NCBI RefSeq assembly: GCF_013403915.1
Contig: NZ_JABFDI010000004.1
Coordinates: 186,001-250,000, forward strand
Direction of reading: 5' to 3'
From: Winogradskyella pacifica
Lineage (GTDB): Bacteria; Bacteroidota; Bacteroidia; Flavobacteriales; Flavobacteriaceae
Length of the DNA stretch: 64,000 nucleotides
Shown: one piece after another, positions 28,519 through 37,888 of the stretch
Numbering within the stretch: position 1 is the stretch's first letter
Layout of the letters: each line of letters starts with the position of its first letter
Notes under the pieces: model-generated
Seen by the model: the letters and a program-made list of their open reading frames with translations, nothing else
What the model was told of the DNA's origin: nothing
Databases searched by the model: none
Program-made: the position numbers and the translations under genes

Positions 28519-28633
28519 TAAATATGCTAACGAAGGTTCAAGAAGATTTTCAATTCAATGTGAATAAAAAATTTACACTGGCTTTCGTATTATACAAATC
28601 TCGATTATCGAGTGTTAATAAGCATTAATAAAT

Positions 28634-28670
28634 AAAAAGGATAGACTGTTTCAGTTTATCCTTTTTTTTT
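28634..28670 (+). terminator. rho-independent terminator of the ribosomal block
   Basis: AAAAAGGATAGACTG (28634-28648) pairs with CAGTTTATCCTTTTT with a single G-U wobble around a three-base TTT loop and runs into a T tract of about ten bases. It is 116 bases after the rplQ stop. Confidence 0.88.
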
Positions 28671-28700
28671 GGATTTTTGTAAAGTAAAAAAGAACAATTT

Positions 28701-28798
28701 GGGCGTTACCGAATAAGTTTTTAAGAAAACATATTCGGTCGCGCTTTCACTACTCGCTCTCTGCGAGGAGCTCAAACAAACCGTTCAATCACTAACGC
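28701..28798. repeat. structured intergenic repeat element, cloverleaf-like
   Basis: The ends are complementary (GCGTTA 28703-28708 with TAACGC 28793-28798). Inside are a hairpin ACCGAATA (28708-28715)/TATTCGGT (28732-28739) and a second hairpin CTCGC (28753-28757)/GCGAG (28763-28767). The element begins GGGCGTT and contains CGGTCGCGCTTTCACTA, wording I recognise from repeated intergenic elements in Flavobacteriaceae genomes. Only one copy is seen in this window. It lies between the rplQ terminator and carA. Confidence 0.6.
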
Positions 28799-28878
28799 AA
28801 ACCACAGGTCTAAATAACCTACAATAAAACGAGTATAAACATCGATTTAATAGCAATAAACGACTCAACGCAACAACA

Positions 28879-29982
28879 ATGAAATACAAACAAAGAAAAA
28901 AAGCCCTTATTCTTTTAGCAGACGGAACAATTTTTCATGGTAAGTCCATAGGAAAAGAAGGTTCTGCTTTTGGTGAAGTTTGTTTTAATACTGGTACAAC
29001 CGGTTATCAAGAAATATTTACGGATCCTTCTTATTACGGTCAACTTATGGTAACCACCAATGCACACATTGGTAATTACGGTACAAAAGCCGAAGAAGTT
29101 GAGTCTGATGATGTTAAAATAGCAGGATTAATTTGTAAGAATTTTAGTTTTAATTATTCAAGACCAGCAGCAGATGCGTCCTTAGAAGAATTTTTTGAAA
29201 AGCATAATACCTTAGCCATTGCAGATGTAGATACAAGAGCATTAGTAAGCTACATTAGAGATAATGGTGCCATGAATGCTGTAATTACTACTGAGGTCGA
29301 TAATATAGAAGCTCTTAAAAAGCAATTAGCAGAATTCCCTTCAATGAAAGGTTTAGAATTGGCATCAAAGGTGTCAACTAAAGAACCTTACTTCGTTGGT
29401 GATGAAAACGCAACATATAAGATTGCAGCTTTAGATATCGGTATTAAAAAGAATATTCTTAGAAACCTGGCTAAGCGAGATGCTTACATAAAAGTGTTTC
29501 CATATAATGCAAAATTTGAAGACTTAGAAGCTTTTAATCCAGATGGCTATTTCTTATCTAACGGACCTGGTGATCCAGAACCGTTATCTGATGCTATCAA
29601 TTTGGCTAAAGAGATTATTGCAAATAACAAACCCTTATTCGGAATTTGCCTAGGACATCAAGTCATTGCTTTGGCCAATGGCATTTCAACTTATAAAATG
29701 CACAATGGTCACAGAGGTATCAATCACCCTGTAAAAAATTTAGTCACAGGTAAAGGTGAAATCACCTCTCAAAATCACGGATTTGCTATCAATAGAGAAG
29801 AAACTGAAGCTAATGCTAATGTTGAAATCACACATGTGCATTTGAATGATCATACGGTTGCGGGTATCAAACTAAAAGACAAAAACTGTTTTTCAGTTCA
29901 GTATCATCCTGAAGCAAGTCCTGGACCAAATGACTCCTTGTATTTGTTTGACCAGTTTATAGAGAATATTAAAAATAAATAA
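28879..29982 (+). CDS. carA: carbamoyl-phosphate synthase small (glutaminase) subunit
   Basis: A 367-residue class-I glutamine amidotransferase that supplies ammonia to CarB for pyrimidine and arginine synthesis. The N-terminal CPSase_sm_chain domain has FNTGTTGYQEIFTDPSYYG; the C-terminal domain has the nucleophile elbow LFGICLGHQVIAL (catalytic Cys) and the His/Glu pair in SVQYHPEASPGP. carB is not next to it; enolase follows instead. A clear terminator lies right after the stop. Confidence 0.97.
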   Translation: MKYKQRKKALILLADGTIFHGKSIGKEGSAFGEVCFNTGTTGYQEIFTDPSYYGQLMVTTNAHIGNYGTKAEEVESDDVKIAGLICKNFSFNYSRPAADASLEEFFEKHNTLAIADVDTRALVSYIRDNGAMNAVITTEVDNIEALKKQLAEFPSMKGLELASKVSTKEPYFVGDENATYKIAALDIGIKKNILRNLAKRDAYIKVFPYNAKFEDLEAFNPDGYFLSNGPGDPEPLSDAINLAKEIIANNKPLFGICLGHQVIALANGISTYKMHNGHRGINHPVKNLVTGKGEITSQNHGFAINREETEANANVEITHVHLNDHTVAGIKLKDKNCFSVQYHPEASPGPNDSLYLFDQFIENIKNK

Positions 29983-29987
29983 TAAAG

Positions 29988-30024
29988 AAAACGCAATAAA
30001 ACACCCTTTTTATTGCGTTTTTTT
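29988..30024 (+). terminator. rho-independent terminator of carA
   Basis: AAAACGCAATAAAA is complementary to TTTTTATTGCGTTTT across a short CACCC-type loop, followed by a T tract ending at about 30024. It begins six bases after the carA stop. Confidence 0.85.
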
Positions 30025-30096
30025 AGTTACGAAATCATTATCGTTAGTATTAATCATAAATATGATTTTTGTTCTGTTTTAAGCTGTAGATTTTCG

Positions 30097-30104
30097 TAAA
30101 TTTG
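30097..30104 (+). promoter_or_regulatory. -7 box (TAAATTTG) for eno
   Basis: TAAATTTG matches the Bacteroidota -7 consensus and lies 63 bases before the enolase start. A TTTG at 30068-30071 is 25 bases upstream, too far for a standard -33, so the assignment rests on the -7 box. Confidence 0.45.
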
Positions 30105-30155
30105 GGTAACCTAAAGGGCTCACATGCAACTTTAAGGTTTAAAATTGTTAACTAA

Positions 30156-31463
<1,308 letters not shown>

Positions 31464-31485
31464 TTAAAATAGTTTTTTGTATAAG

Positions 31486-31514
31486 ATTGTCACATTGAGC
31501 GCAGTCGAAATGCA
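31486..31514. repeat. short palindromic intergenic repeat (TTCGACTGCGCTCA-type)
   Basis: The segment reads CACATTGAGCGCAGTCGAA plus ATGC; CATT and AATG arms flank the GAGCGCAGTCGA core. Its reverse complement contains TTCGACTGCGCTCA, nearly identical to a copy inside argS (55366-55392, TTCGACTTCGCTAA). This short element is familiar from many Bacteroidota intergenic regions. Confidence 0.6.
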
Positions 31515-31582
31515 ATAGATTCGGTATTACTATTTTATCTATTGTACTCAAAGAAACTAACAGTTACATATACTATAAATGC

Positions 31583-31620
31583 AAAACCATCTAAAAGATT
31601 AAATTTTAGATGGTTTTTTT
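31583..31620 (+). terminator. rho-independent terminator of eno
   Basis: AAAACCATCTAAAA pairs with TTTTAGATGGTTTT around a short GATTAAA-type loop, followed by T's. It is 120 bases after the eno stop; the repeat at 31486-31514 lies between them. Confidence 0.85.
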
Positions 31621-31692
31621 ATGCCCCAGATTTAATAAAATTACAATAAGTTTTGTGCACTAATAAAGCGAGATAAGTAGAATAACCATTTT

Positions 31693-31772
31693 AAACCATT
31701 AAACCATTAAACCATTAAACCATTAAACCATTAAACCATTAAACCATTAAACCATTAAACCATTAAACCATT
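31693..31772. repeat. tandem repeat, ten exact copies of AAACCATT
   Basis: Ten uninterrupted identical 8-base units occupy 31693-31772, followed by an eleventh degenerate unit (AAACCTTT). The array sits in the convergent gap between eno and the DUF481-like gene, outside any coding frame. An exact array like this is expected to vary in copy number between strains. Confidence 0.95.
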
Positions 31773-31777
31773 AAACC

Positions 31778-31799
31778 TTTATTATTATTATTATTATTA
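31778..31799. repeat. trinucleotide run (ATT)n next to the 8-bp array
   Basis: Six perfect ATT units follow the tandem array directly, beginning at 31781 after a short TTT lead-in. No gene overlaps them. Confidence 0.85.
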
Positions 31800-31902
31800 G
31801 GTAAAATGTATTAGTTTTCTACTATGTCCAATTAGTTCATTAGTTAATTACAATGGAGTCTATGTTCTTGTTTCTAAAAGCGTAGCGCTCTTATATCTTA
31901 TT

Positions 31903-32661
31903 TCAATCAAACGTATAAACAATCCCATTAGTCAACTCATACTGCGTTTTAGGAATACCAAGAATAGGACTAGCATCAAAATTATAGGTGAACGCCGTTT
32001 TAAATAATAGATTTTTTAAGACTTTAATACCGAGAGACGTTTGATTCGAAATCCTAAAATCTGAGAACTGTTTCAATAGTGGCTGGTAATATGTAGTGCT
32101 CACTATAGATATATTTTCTAAAGGATATAAGCTACTAGAAAAATAGATACTACCTCTAAAATCTCTTAGAATCTCAATACTTTGATCCGAGGATTCTTCG
32201 TGTTCAAACATTAATAGTGTTCCTAAATAAAACCTGTAATTGTCATTTTTAGAGAGTTTAAATCGTGGTCCAACACCTAATAATCCTCTAAACTTTATAT
32301 CGGAAATAGCATCGTACTGACTTTGCGCAAAGATTTCAAGCTTTAAACGTTCTGTAATTTTCCTATTATATCTGATATGCTGAATGCCTTTGTTCACAAA
32401 AGAATTGTCTTCAATTTGCTCAAGCTTTAAATCATTAATAAAAAGATAAAGGCTTCTTCCTGTATTGTATTGAAGCCTCAAATTGTTGGTGACTTTAAAA
32501 ATAGACTGTGTGTTCTTAATAAGTCCAATATCTAAACTTGCAGCACCAGACCATTTCGAAGTATCAGAAACACGTCTTAAGGATTCTACATTCACAATTT
32601 GCGAATACATAGAATTAACACTAAATAATAAGAAAAAAAGAGGAAGGATAAAATGTTTCAT
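31903..32661 (-). CDS. outer-membrane beta-barrel protein, DUF481-like
   Basis: 252 residues from the ATG at 32661 (MKHFILPLFFLLFSVNSMYS); in-frame ATGs upstream at 32691 and 32700 would put residues ahead of the signal peptide. After the signal peptide the protein is a series of amphipathic strands (SGAASLDIGLIKNTQSIFKV, RLQYNTGRSLYLFIND, KLEIFAQSQYDAISDIKF, LLGVGPRFKLSKND) resembling the DUF481/YdiY salt-inducible outer-membrane family. The function is not known. It ends in FTYNFDASP..YTFD with no terminal Phe signature. It stands alone, convergent with eno and divergent from gltA. Confidence 0.65.
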   Translation of the reverse strand: MKHFILPLFFLLFSVNSMYSQIVNVESLRRVSDTSKWSGAASLDIGLIKNTQSIFKVTNNLRLQYNTGRSLYLFINDLKLEQIEDNSFVNKGIQHIRYNRKITERLKLEIFAQSQYDAISDIKFRGLLGVGPRFKLSKNDNYRFYLGTLLMFEHEESSDQSIEILRDFRGSIYFSSSLYPLENISIVSTTYYQPLLKQFSDFRISNQTSLGIKVLKNLLFKTAFTYNFDASPILGIPKTQYELTNGIVYTFD

Positions 32662-32835
32662 ATTCAAAATAAAGGTCAAAAATAATACCATTTTGTGCAT
32701 TTCAATTCGCTATAATTATAGTAATTTAATAGAACAGCTTGAAATTGTTAAAACCATTATAAATCTGCTTTAGAAATCGTTTGATATTTTGTAAATTTAC
32801 AATCCTTATAATTTATTAAAATCCGAAAAGAAAAT

Positions 32836-34122
32836 ATGTCAGATAAAGCTACATTAGAAATTAATGGCGAAAAGTATGAGTTCCCTATTATAACTGGAAC
32901 AGAGAAAGAAGTCGCTATTGATATAAAAAGTTTAAGAGGTTCAACAGGTGGTGTTATTACCTTAGATCCAGGCTATAAAAATACAGGAAGTTGTGAAAGT
33001 GCTATTACATTTCTAGATGGTGAAAAAGGAATTTTAAGATATAGAGGGTATTCTATTGAAGAATTAGCTGAAGAAGCTAGTTTTTTAGAAGTCGTTTTTC
33101 TTCTTATTTTCGGTGAATTACCAACCAAAGAAGAATTAACAAAATTTGATACTGATATTAAAGCACATTCAGTTGTTGATGATGATATCAAAAAGATTTT
33201 AGATGCATTTCCAAAATCAGCACACCCAATGGGAGTGTTATCTTCATTAACTAGTGCGCTTACTGCATTCTATCCATCTACAGTAGATGTTAGTTCTGAA
33301 GAAGAAATGTATAAAGCTATTGTTAGAATTTTAGCTAAATTCCCTGTTTTAGTGGCTTGGACATTGCGTAAAAAGAATGGTCTTCCATTAGATTACGGAG
33401 ATAATAAATTAGGTTACGTAGAGAATTTATTAAAAATGATGTTTAAGAGCCCAAGTGGCGATTACGAACAAAATCCAATTTTAGTAAATGCTTTAGATAA
33501 ACTCTTAATTTTACATGCAGATCACGAACAGAATTGTTCTACATCAACAGTAAGAATAGCAGGTTCTTCTCATGCAGGTTTATTTGTATCACTTGCCTCT
33601 GGTATTTCTGCGCTTTGGGGACCACTTCATGGTGGTGCTAACCAAGCGGTTTTAGAAATGCTTGAAGCTATTAGAGCTGATGGTGGAGATACTAAAAAGT
33701 ATATGGCTAAAGCTAAGGACAAAAATGATCCTTTCCGTTTAATGGGCTTTGGTCACAGAGTCTATAAAAACTTTGATCCTAGAGCACTTATTATTAAGCA
33801 AGCAGCGGATGAAGTTTTAGCAGATTTAGGAATTGATGATCCTATCTTAGATATCGCAAAAGGCTTAGCAAAAGAAGCCTTAGAAGATCCGTACTTTGTG
33901 GATAGAAAACTATATCCAAATGTAGATTTCTACTCTGGTATTATTTATAGAGCTATGGGAATTCCGGTAGAAATGTTTACTGTAATGTTTGCTATGGGGC
34001 GTTTACCAGGTTGGATTGCACAATGGAAAGAAATGCGTATGCGTAATGAGCCTATTGGTCGTCCGAGACAATTATACATAGGAGAAACTCATAGAGACTT
34101 TAAGTCTATTGATAAAAGATAA
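32836..34122 (+). CDS. gltA: citrate synthase
   Basis: A 428-residue type-II (hexameric, NADH-sensitive class by length) citrate synthase that condenses acetyl-CoA and oxaloacetate. The catalytic His and Asp segments are visible: DHEQNCSTSTVRIAGSSHAG, WGPLHGGANQAVLEML, GFGHRVYKNFDPRA and the Asp-bearing PNVDFYSGIIYRAMG. An N-terminal beta domain (TLEINGEKYEFPIITGTEKE) matches the type-II form. A perfect ten-base palindrome GTAAATTTAC (32791-32800) lies 36 bases upstream and could be part of the promoter. A terminator follows at 34141. Confidence 0.97.
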   Translation: MSDKATLEINGEKYEFPIITGTEKEVAIDIKSLRGSTGGVITLDPGYKNTGSCESAITFLDGEKGILRYRGYSIEELAEEASFLEVVFLLIFGELPTKEELTKFDTDIKAHSVVDDDIKKILDAFPKSAHPMGVLSSLTSALTAFYPSTVDVSSEEEMYKAIVRILAKFPVLVAWTLRKKNGLPLDYGDNKLGYVENLLKMMFKSPSGDYEQNPILVNALDKLLILHADHEQNCSTSTVRIAGSSHAGLFVSLASGISALWGPLHGGANQAVLEMLEAIRADGGDTKKYMAKAKDKNDPFRLMGFGHRVYKNFDPRALIIKQAADEVLADLGIDDPILDIAKGLAKEALEDPYFVDRKLYPNVDFYSGIIYRAMGIPVEMFTVMFAMGRLPGWIAQWKEMRMRNEPIGRPRQLYIGETHRDFKSIDKR

Positions 34123-34140
34123 TTCTTTGAATTAATAAAT

Positions 34141-34172
34141 AAAAGCTTCATAGATATTTATGGAGCTTTTTC
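34141..34172 (+). terminator. rho-independent terminator of gltA
   Basis: AAAAGCTTCATA and TTATGGAGCTTTTT pair with one mismatch around a short loop and end in T's, 18 bases after the gltA stop. Confidence 0.75.
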
Positions 34173-34277
34173 TGTTTTTAGTCATTTGGAATAGTCATAA
34201 AAAAGCAGTCGAGTTATACTAATAATGTTATAATCAGACTGTAATAAATGACCATTGAAAAGCATAAAAAGTAACAT

Positions 34278-35189
34278 ATGAAACTTAATATACAAAACGA
34301 AACTTCACGCCTTAGATCTGTTATTTTAGGTACAGCCGAAAGTATTGGTTCTATTCCATCTATTGAAGAAGCTTACGACCCCAAATCTATTCTGCACATT
34401 AAGGCAGGCACGTATCCTAAAGAAAGTGATATGCATAAAGAAATGGATGCGGTTGCTAAAGTGTTTGAAAAATATGATATTAAAGTTTATAGACCTGAGG
34501 TCATCAAGGACTACAACCAAATCTTTTCTAGAGATATAGCTTTCGTAATCGAAGATAAATTGATAAAAGCTAATATATTACCAGATAGAGAGAGAGAGTA
34601 CGAAGCAATCCATCATGTAATTGAAGAAATAGGGGAAGAGAACATTATCATTCTTCCAGAAGAGTGCCATGTTGAAGGAGGTGATGTGATGCCTTGGAAT
34701 GATTTTGTGTTTATCGGAACCTATTCAGGTGAAGACTATTCAGACTATATTACTGCGAGGACTAATATGGATGCTGTAATTGCTATACAGGAATTGTTTC
34801 CGCATAAAACAGTGAAAGCATTTGAACTTCGTAAGTCAAATACAGATCCTAAAGAAAATGCGCTTCATTTAGATTGTTGTTTTCAACCCATAGGAAAAGA
34901 TAAAGCGATACTTCATAAAAATGGATTCTTAATTGAAAGGGAATATGAATGGTTGCTGAATTTCTTCGGGAAAGAGAATGTCTTCGAAATCACAAAAGAG
35001 GAAATGTATAGTATGAATAGTAATATATTTTCAATTTCTGAAGATGTTATTATTTCGGAAAAAAACTTTACCAGACTAAATACTTGGTTACGAGAAAATG
35101 GTTTTACCGTAGAAGAAGTTCCTTATACAGAGATTGCGAAACAAGAAGGTTTACTAAGGTGTTCTACACTGCCGTTGGTGAGGGATTGA
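34278..35189 (+). CDS. arginine deiminase/amidinotransferase-fold hydrolase (DDAH-like)
   Basis: A 303-residue member of the guanidino-group modifying superfamily, whose members hydrolyse or transfer the guanidine carbon of arginine derivatives through a catalytic Cys. Visible are the N-terminal RLRSVILGTAESIG, the Asp motif SRDIAFVIEDK, HVEGGDVMPWNDFVFIG, the catalytic His in HLDCCFQPIGKDKAILH and the C-terminal catalytic Cys in LLRCSTLPLVRD. It looks catalytically competent. The substrate cannot be read from the sequence: free arginine, dimethylarginine and amidine transfer are all possible. A second superfamily member (ctlX) is at 49886. Monocistronic. Confidence 0.8.
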   Translation: MKLNIQNETSRLRSVILGTAESIGSIPSIEEAYDPKSILHIKAGTYPKESDMHKEMDAVAKVFEKYDIKVYRPEVIKDYNQIFSRDIAFVIEDKLIKANILPDREREYEAIHHVIEEIGEENIIILPEECHVEGGDVMPWNDFVFIGTYSGEDYSDYITARTNMDAVIAIQELFPHKTVKAFELRKSNTDPKENALHLDCCFQPIGKDKAILHKNGFLIEREYEWLLNFFGKENVFEITKEEMYSMNSNIFSISEDVIISEKNFTRLNTWLRENGFTVEEVPYTEIAKQEGLLRCSTLPLVRD

Positions 35190-35421
35190 TTTTGTTGTGT
35201 TTTTTGAATCAAGAATCAAGAATCAAGAGTTAAGAAGAAAGAACAAAGACGTAAGACAGTAAAAGACGTAATACGTATTACTATTTATAGTTTTGAGTTG
35301 CTAACTTTAATTGAGTAAAATTGAGTGGTTTTACGCTTGGGCGCTGTTTTTATTAAAATAAAAACTCAAATCATAAAACGCTCATGTCTAACAGTAAAGC
35401 GGTTTAAGTCTTTTATATTCG

Positions 35422-35688
35422 TTACTTACGATATAAAAAATAGTTGGTAACAAGATTGATATACTCTTGTTTCGCTTCATCTTTAGAAATATCTTTTATT
35501 TGAAATAAAGCATTTGCCTTAAACGCATTAATTATGGGTTTACGACTGCTTGGTCGATCATAATTATTGGTTGCTTTTTTAAAATAAGCGTAGAGGCGAA
35601 GTAAAAAATCCGCGGGAAACGGTTCTGTATGGTCGTTTACACGATCTACAGCATCTTTAAATTCTATGTCTAATTCTTTGGAAGTCAT
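35422..35688 (-). CDS. acyl-CoA-binding protein (ACBP family)
   Basis: An 88-residue four-helix protein. It shows the ACBP pattern LDIEFKDAVDRVND, LRLYAYFKKATNN, the turn with FKANALFQIKDISKDEAKQE and YINLVTNYF; these correspond to the ligand-binding Tyr and Lys positions of ACBPs. ACBP carries long-chain acyl-CoA and is uncommon in bacteria. It follows psd directly (its ATG begins at the base after the psd stop), after cdsA, so it belongs to a membrane-lipid operon. Confidence 0.82.
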   Translation of the reverse strand: MTSKELDIEFKDAVDRVNDHTEPFPADFLLRLYAYFKKATNNYDRPSSRKPIINAFKANALFQIKDISKDEAKQEYINLVTNYFLYRK

Positions 35689-36342
35689 TTATTTCATTTC
35701 TGCAATGATACTTTCACCACCGCGAACTTTTTGATTAAGTTCTACTTTAATATCAGCATCTAAAGGTAAGAATAAATCAACACGCGAGCCAAATTTTATA
35801 AATCCAGAATCAGTTCCTTGTTCTATTTTAGTATCAACCTTAGCATAGTTAACAATACGTTTCGCTAATGCACCGGCAATTTGTCTGTATAAAACTTTAC
35901 CAAAATGGTTATTTTCAACGACTACAGTAGTACGCTCATTCTCTTCACTTGCTTTTGGATGCCAAGCCACTAAGAACTTCCCTGGATGATACTTGCTAAA
36001 AGTCACATTTCCAGAAATTGGGTAACGTGTAACATGTACATTGATAGGAGACATAAATACAGAAACTTGAATACGCTTATCTTTAAAAACCTCATTTTCT
36101 TCAACTTCTTCGATAACCACCACTTTACCATCAACAGGAGATAAAGCTTGTTTTTCGTTAGAATGCGTGTTGCGCTTAGGGTTTCTAAAGAACTGTAAAA
36201 TGAGAATAAAGAATACTAAAATGGCTAGCATCAATCCTTTTCTTAACCATTCATTAATAATGAATTCATCAATTAAAAAAAATGAACCGACAACTATTAC
36301 TAATGTAATAAATATAATTTTATGGCCTTCTTTGTGAAACAT
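35689..36342 (-). CDS. psd: phosphatidylserine decarboxylase proenzyme (short form)
   Basis: A 217-residue protein with two N-terminal membrane segments and the Psd core: LSPVDGKVVVIEEVEE, the SPINVHVTRYPISG and WHPKASEENERTTVVVEN segments, and the self-cleavage site near the C-terminus (KFGSRVDLFLP), where Gly-Ser cleavage makes the pyruvoyl group. It converts phosphatidylserine to phosphatidylethanolamine. The length is that of the short Psd group. It lies 12 bases after cdsA and directly ahead of the ACBP gene. Confidence 0.92.
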   Translation of the reverse strand: MFHKEGHKIIFITLVIVVGSFFLIDEFIINEWLRKGLMLAILVFFILILQFFRNPKRNTHSNEKQALSPVDGKVVVIEEVEENEVFKDKRIQVSVFMSPINVHVTRYPISGNVTFSKYHPGKFLVAWHPKASEENERTTVVVENNHFGKVLYRQIAGALAKRIVNYAKVDTKIEQGTDSGFIKFGSRVDLFLPLDADIKVELNQKVRGGESIIAEMK

Positions 36343-36354
36343 AGTTTTAATTGC

Positions 36355-37170
36355 TTAAAAGTGTATAATTCTTAAAAATAAATATATAAATGGTGCCGCA
36401 AAGATAATACTATCTAGTCGATCTAAAAGCCCTCCATGTCCTGGCATTATTACTCCGCTATCTTTAACACCAGCTTGCCGTTTAAATTTAGATTCTATTA
36501 AATCACCAAATGTACCAAAAACACTAACGATAATGGCTAATATTAACCATGGTGTAAACGTAAGCGTTTCTGAGTAAGAAGCAATAAAATAACTAGAAAT
36601 ACAGGCAAAAAATAAACCACCTAAGAAACCTTCAACCGTTTTTTTCGGTGATATACTCGGGAATAATTTCTGTTTACCAAAATTCTTTCCAACAATGTAT
36701 GCTGCACTATCATTAACCCATATGAGTATAAATCCGCCTAGTAATAAAAGTGGTGTAAATTCATTGTGGTAGTTGGCAATGAGTAACATAAACACAAAAC
36801 CACTAGCCAAATAAAATGCAGCTACAATATAACGCTTAGATTCAAAAAGAGGAATCCGTTTTGAGGCAAATAAATCCTTGATTAAAATAAGGTTGACAAA
36901 TATGGTAATTACTAATAGAATTTGAATGGCTTCATCGCTCATTAAATTTGTTGACTTATTGACACTTAAATACCAAAAGCCTCCATATAAAATAAGAAAT
37001 ACGAGATATTGCATAAAAGATTTAAGCTTTATAAGGCGGCTTAATTCTGTTAAACAGATGATACCAAACACTCCAATTAAAATAACAGAAGCTATTTGTG
37101 AGTAAAGTGAACCTATTAGAAGTAAAACATAGATAGCACCAGAAATGGCTCTTATGGCTAGTTCTTTCAT
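36355..37170 (-). CDS. cdsA: phosphatidate cytidylyltransferase
   Basis: A 271-residue inner-membrane protein with seven to eight hydrophobic segments. The C-terminal family signature is complete (KRQAGVKDSGVIMPGHGG followed by LLDRLDSIIFAAP). It makes CDP-diacylglycerol from phosphatidic acid and CTP, the precursor for phosphatidylserine and so for Psd next door. Its first base overlaps the last base of the LUD-domain gene, so the two are translationally coupled. Confidence 0.95.
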   Translation of the reverse strand: MKELAIRAISGAIYVLLLIGSLYSQIASVILIGVFGIICLTELSRLIKLKSFMQYLVFLILYGGFWYLSVNKSTNLMSDEAIQILLVITIFVNLILIKDLFASKRIPLFESKRYIVAAFYLASGFVFMLLIANYHNEFTPLLLLGGFILIWVNDSAAYIVGKNFGKQKLFPSISPKKTVEGFLGGLFFACISSYFIASYSETLTFTPWLILAIIVSVFGTFGDLIESKFKRQAGVKDSGVIMPGHGGLLDRLDSIIFAAPFIYLFLRIIHF

Positions 37171-37778
37171 TATAAGTCTTCTAATAAAAGTAGGTATAGG
37201 TTTTTTGAACTACTTCCGTAAGTTAGAAAGTCTTTATCGTCAGCTGTTTTAAAATGCTTTATTGTAGTGATGTTTGTTGGTATTTTGGTTTTACTTTTAG
37301 CCTTAATACCTTTTAAACCTTCTCCAATTGTTTCTACAAACTGACTAGTTGTAGCATAGATTATAAAATGATCTGGTAATTCTATTAATTTTTTTTCAGC
37401 AATTTGATTTGAAGAAATCAATAATGAGCCATCGTCAGAAATTAAATACTCACAAGTAGATAAAAAATAAGCACTTTCTGAGAGTTTTGTACTACTATTA
37501 AGGTTAAAATCTTTAAATAATTCTGTTAGACGTTGATCTATTAGAAAAACTTTATCATTATGCCAATTATTCTCCTCTAAGATAGAATTAAAACTTTCCT
37601 TTACTTCTTCAAGATTTTCACAATATAAAAACTTACCACCATTGCGTTTGAAGTTAATTGTAAAACGTTCATCTACAGGTAACTTTACTTCTGGCATATA
37701 TTTGCCACGTTCATGATTTGGTATGTTTTCTTCAGTTTGATCAGATTTTTTTCCGAAGAATTTACGAAATAAGCTCAT
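37170..37778 (-). CDS. LUD-domain protein (LutC/YkgG-like)
   Basis: A 202-residue soluble protein. The LUD pattern is visible in ESAYFLSTCEYLISDDGSLL, then SSNQIAEKKLIELPDHFIIY and TTSQFVETIGEGLKGIK. LutC is one part of the LutABC lactate-oxidation complex, but no lutA or lutB is near, so this lone member probably has another role. It opens the minus-strand unit LUD-cdsA-psd-ACBP and follows the ftsH terminator. Confidence 0.8.
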   Translation of the reverse strand: MSLFRKFFGKKSDQTEENIPNHERGKYMPEVKLPVDERFTINFKRNGGKFLYCENLEEVKESFNSILEENNWHNDKVFLIDQRLTELFKDFNLNSSTKLSESAYFLSTCEYLISDDGSLLISSNQIAEKKLIELPDHFIIYATTSQFVETIGEGLKGIKAKSKTKIPTNITTIKHFKTADDKDFLTYGSSSKNLYLLLLEDL

Positions 37779-37823
37779 TCAATAATTGCGATTAATCCTT
37801 ATATAGGTGTAATTCTCAAATAT

Positions 37824-37863
37824 AAAAAAACTTAAATTAACAAGGGGTTAATTTAAGTTTTTT
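37824..37863 (-). terminator. rho-independent terminator of rsfS-ftsH
   Basis: AAAAAAACTTAAATTAA and TTAATTTAAGTTTTTT are perfect complements around a seven-base CAAGGGG loop. Read on the minus strand it is a long AU-rich hairpin ending in T's, 26 bases after the ftsH stop. Confidence 0.85.
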
Positions 37864-37888
37864 ATATGATTGTAAGATGTGGAGGTTT

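Noticed and set aside
31693-31772. Possible CRISPR array
   Set aside because: The units are 8 bases, contiguous, and lack spacers; no cas genes are present. It is a simple tandem repeat.
31877-31888. AGCGTAGCGCT palindrome and a similar one near 47452
   Set aside because: Too short, and the two copies differ; I cannot separate this from chance.
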